Shown piece after piece: positions 62,182 to 64,000 of a stretch of 64,000 nucleotides of DNA. Positions within the stretch are counted from its first letter, which is position 1. Each line of letters opens with the position of its first letter. The stretch covers positions 62,001-126,000 of the forward strand of contig JANBRJ010000011.1 of assembly GCA_027577595.1 (NCBI GenBank). Direction: 5' to 3'. The stretch comes from Coemansia sp. RSA 487. Its lineage: Eukaryota > Kickxellomycota > Kickxellomycetes > Kickxellales > Kickxellaceae. The notes below the pieces were generated by a model, which worked only from the letters and a program-made list of their open reading frames with translations, did no database searches and was not told where the DNA came from. Made by a program: the position numbers and the translations under genes.

Positions 62182-64000
62182 CTAGCAAAGCTGGTTTCTG
62201 AGCATTTCGAGTTGTTCAGCGTGGACGTTGGCAAGAACGGATTGGAAGCGACCTGAACCGTTGAGCCGTTCGCATTCAGCCATGCTCTGTGTTAGCACTG
62301 ACCTAAAGTCCATCTTGTACACGGGGTCGTTAGCAAGAACAGTACTGCGGCGTTGGTTCTCAGCAACGACGACATCGAATTGCCCTGAGGTCGAATCGTA
62401 ATCAGAGTCCTCCGTATAGTAAAGGGCAGAAGATCCTGTATCGGATATAATGTCGTTCCAGAGGGGCACCATTCTGGGAAGAACGGCGAGGATTCCGTCA
62501 TTGGTGGTGGCGATGGCTACGGCCAAACTGAACGCATGAAGCCGACGTGCTGGGATTTGAGTAAGATCATCGTGTATTTTCACCCAGTTGTCGCAGAACG
62601 TGGCGGCATGCGCAGGCGTTTGCGAGGCAAGGAATTCGCCGAAGAGCGAAGGGAACTGGACGGCGATACGTGAGAGAAACCCTGAGTGATAGGTGAGAGT
62701 GAGCGCAGGGTCATTTTTGTCGATGATCCTTGTGAACGCAGTCCACAGGATGTTAGATTGCTTCAGAGGCTCAGCGCACAATTTCAGCGACGTGCATTGC
62801 ACTATGATGCTTAGCGCATTGTACCCAACAAGCGTGGCGCGTGCAGCCAGGTTCGTGTCGGCAACAAGGGTGTGCAATGCATCGAGGATGGCGGTACCGC
62901 AGTGCTGGAATACGCGCTCGGCGGAGAGCAGAAAGTAGCTTTCGACAAGACGGAGAATCTTTTTGAGCATCTCGGTGCTGTTTTCGAGGAGCGGCGGGAT
63001 GCGGTGGGAGAGAGCAAGCAGCGGATCGCTAAGTGCGGTGGAGTTGCGCAAGAGGATCAGCCAGAGCTCGATCCCATCCTCCATCAGATAGACATGTGCA
63101 TCCGTGCTAAGATCGATGCTGTGGGCGATCAGTGGGGCAATAAAGTCCTGGAGCCCCGTAGCTTGCACGCCAAGCGCCTCAACCAGCTTGGTAATGAGAA
63201 CCAGGATGGCTGTCTGGTACATGTTTTCGCTCTCAGCGCTCTGCCACAGAGGTGGGATCATCTGGACGATTGCATCGGCAAAGGGAACCACCTCGCGCTG
63301 CATCCGCTGGACCAAGGTGCTGAGGAAGTTGACGATGCGCATCCGGCTATCCGCAGTCTCGACTTGGGAAAGCACGCTGGCGATACGCTCAAAGCTGAGC
63401 GCCAGAAACGGACTGAACTGCGATGCGTCAAAGTCCCAGTCATCGATGCAGTGCAGCAGGCTTGCCAACGCCTCGATGCGCACGACCAGGGGCTCCTCCG
63501 GCCGTGTGAGGTCCAGGAGAAGCGCGTATGCGTGGGGCCGCTCCTCGACAGAAAACTTGATGGGCACCCAGCGGCCGATGAGCCAGGCAATGCGCCATTT
63601 GGCCGCATCCATCGGCGATGACTCTGGAAAGCGATGCTCTTTGAGCCACTTGCAGAAATCAAAGGCATCGTACAGATCGTTGGCGCACAGGCCCAGGGCG
63701 GCATACCTGCCCTCGCGGCAGTAAAAGGCCATGCTCGGATCGGCAGGATCGTCGTCTTGGCTGATGGCAGCCACAAGGAGTGCTGCAAGCTGGTCGTGGT
63801 GCTGGTTGACCAGGTCCACAAACAGGTGCTCTGCGCAGCGGCGCACGTCAAAGGCCCAGTAGTCGGAGCCCTCGTCAGCCAGCCAGGCCTCAGGGTCGTC
63901 GTGCCACATCTCCAGATCGCGCGGCTTGAGCGGGATGTAGCAACGCATCAGAAGCTCAGCCATCTGCGCAACCAGCTCGGGCGTGATGATCTGGGTGTCA
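62182..64000 (-). CDS. Karyopherin beta, importin-11/Kap120 type (5' end outside window)
   Basis: C-terminal about 606 residues of a HEAT-repeat nuclear transport receptor; the frame is open through the right edge, so the N-terminal Ran-binding half lies outside. The segment 'LKPRDLEMWHDDPEAWLADE' followed by 'WAFDVRRCAEHLFVDLV' is characteristic of the importin-11/Kap120 (and wider importin-9/7) group: an acidic loop then 'R-CAE-L---L'. Amphipathic HEAT-like helices follow (for example RIASVLSQVETADSRMRIVN, ALILDALHTL), and the end is TQSMAECERLNGSGRFQSVL and MLRNQLC. Kap120/importin-11 carries ribosomal and other cargoes into the nucleus. Subfamily assignment is tentative; membership of the importin-beta family is more secure. 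An internal ATG near 63963 is not the true start. Confidence 0.78.
   Translation of the reverse strand, partial: DTQIITPELVAQMAELLMRCYIPLKPRDLEMWHDDPEAWLADEGSDYWAFDVRRCAEHLFVDLVNQHHDQLAALLVAAISQDDDPADPSMAFYCREGRYAALGLCANDLYDAFDFCKWLKEHRFPESSPMDAAKWRIAWLIGRWVPIKFSVEERPHAYALLLDLTRPEEPLVVRIEALASLLHCIDDWDFDASQFSPFLALSFERIASVLSQVETADSRMRIVNFLSTLVQRMQREVVPFADAIVQMIPPLWQSAESENMYQTAILVLITKLVEALGVQATGLQDFIAPLIAHSIDLSTDAHVYLMEDGIELWLILLRNSTALSDPLLALSHRIPPLLENSTEMLKKILRLVESYFLLSAERVFQHCGTAILDALHTLVADTNLAARATLVGYNALSIIVQCTSLKLCAEPLKQSNILWTAFTRIIDKNDPALTLTYHSGFLSRIAVQFPSLFGEFLASQTPAHAATFCDNWVKIHDDLTQIPARRLHAFSLAVAIATTNDGILAVLPRMVPLWNDIISDTGSSALYYTEDSDYDSTSGQFDVVVAENQRRSTVLANDPVYKMDFRSVLTQSMAECERLNGSGRFQSVLANVHAEQLEMLRNQLC

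Noticed and set aside
1-64000. CRISPR array, complete transposon, LTR element or integrated virus
   Set aside because: No repeat-spacer pattern, no paired long terminal repeats and no recognisable transposase, reverse transcriptase or capsid frame beyond the small zinc-ribbon remnant at 35.4 kb.

Overview
The window is nuclear DNA from an early-diverging fungus, most likely Kickxellomycotina (Zoopagomycota; a Coemansia/Linderina-type organism). The reasons are mostly short spliceosomal introns (about 105-215 nt, a few of 430-820 nt), a fungal housekeeping gene set, two fungal MATA-class HMG-box genes, and one leucine-rich F-box-like protein (46221-47918) of a kind I associate with large families in Kickxellales. 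The order-level placement is inference. I see no bacterial operons, CRISPR, complete mobile element, rRNA or intact tRNA.

0-40 kb is dense and conserved: nucleoporin POM152, an NmrA-like protein, TRAPP subunit TRS85/TRAPPC8, a sugar-porter MFS transporter, exosome RRP41, methionine aminopeptidase 1, an NR2C2AP-type discoidin-fold protein, dynactin p150Glued, two tandem cyclophilin A genes, a BolA protein, RAVE subunit RAV1, MICOS subunit MIC60, an epsinR/Ent3-type ENTH adaptor, a third cyclophilin A, and UTP25. Several gene models here run beyond the longest single frame. I joined exons by matching splice phase for TRAPPC8, NR2C2AP, BolA, RAV1, MIC60 and the ENTH protein. A short zinc-ribbon remnant resembling a Fanzor/TnpB C-terminus lies at about 35.4 kb.

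41-59 kb is different. A three-exon RRM plus zinc-knuckle gene with a Q-rich tail is followed by a 274-aa HMG-box protein, an orphan exon encoding only the C-terminus of ribosome-biogenesis GTPase BMS1, and the LRR-type gene. Then comes about 9 kb (47.9-56.7 kb) of AT-rich or pyrimidine-rich sequence with only unrecognised ORFs, a tRNA-like half and a probable long 5' leader. It ends at a second, 754-aa Q/H-rich HMG-box regulator. Two MATA-HMG genes bracketing a gene-poor interval with gene debris is the most interesting architecture here.

59-64 kb returns to conserved genes: GCN5 acetyltransferase in five exons, one intron of which starts with GC rather than GT, and an importin-11/Kap120-type karyopherin that runs off the right edge.

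Functionally the genes are general cell machinery (nuclear pore and import, membrane trafficking, V-ATPase assembly, mitochondrial architecture, RNA processing, chromatin) with no sign of a biosynthetic cluster. Neighbouring pairs share short divergent or convergent spacers, but I see no pathway-level clustering beyond the cyclophilin duplication and the HMG pair.
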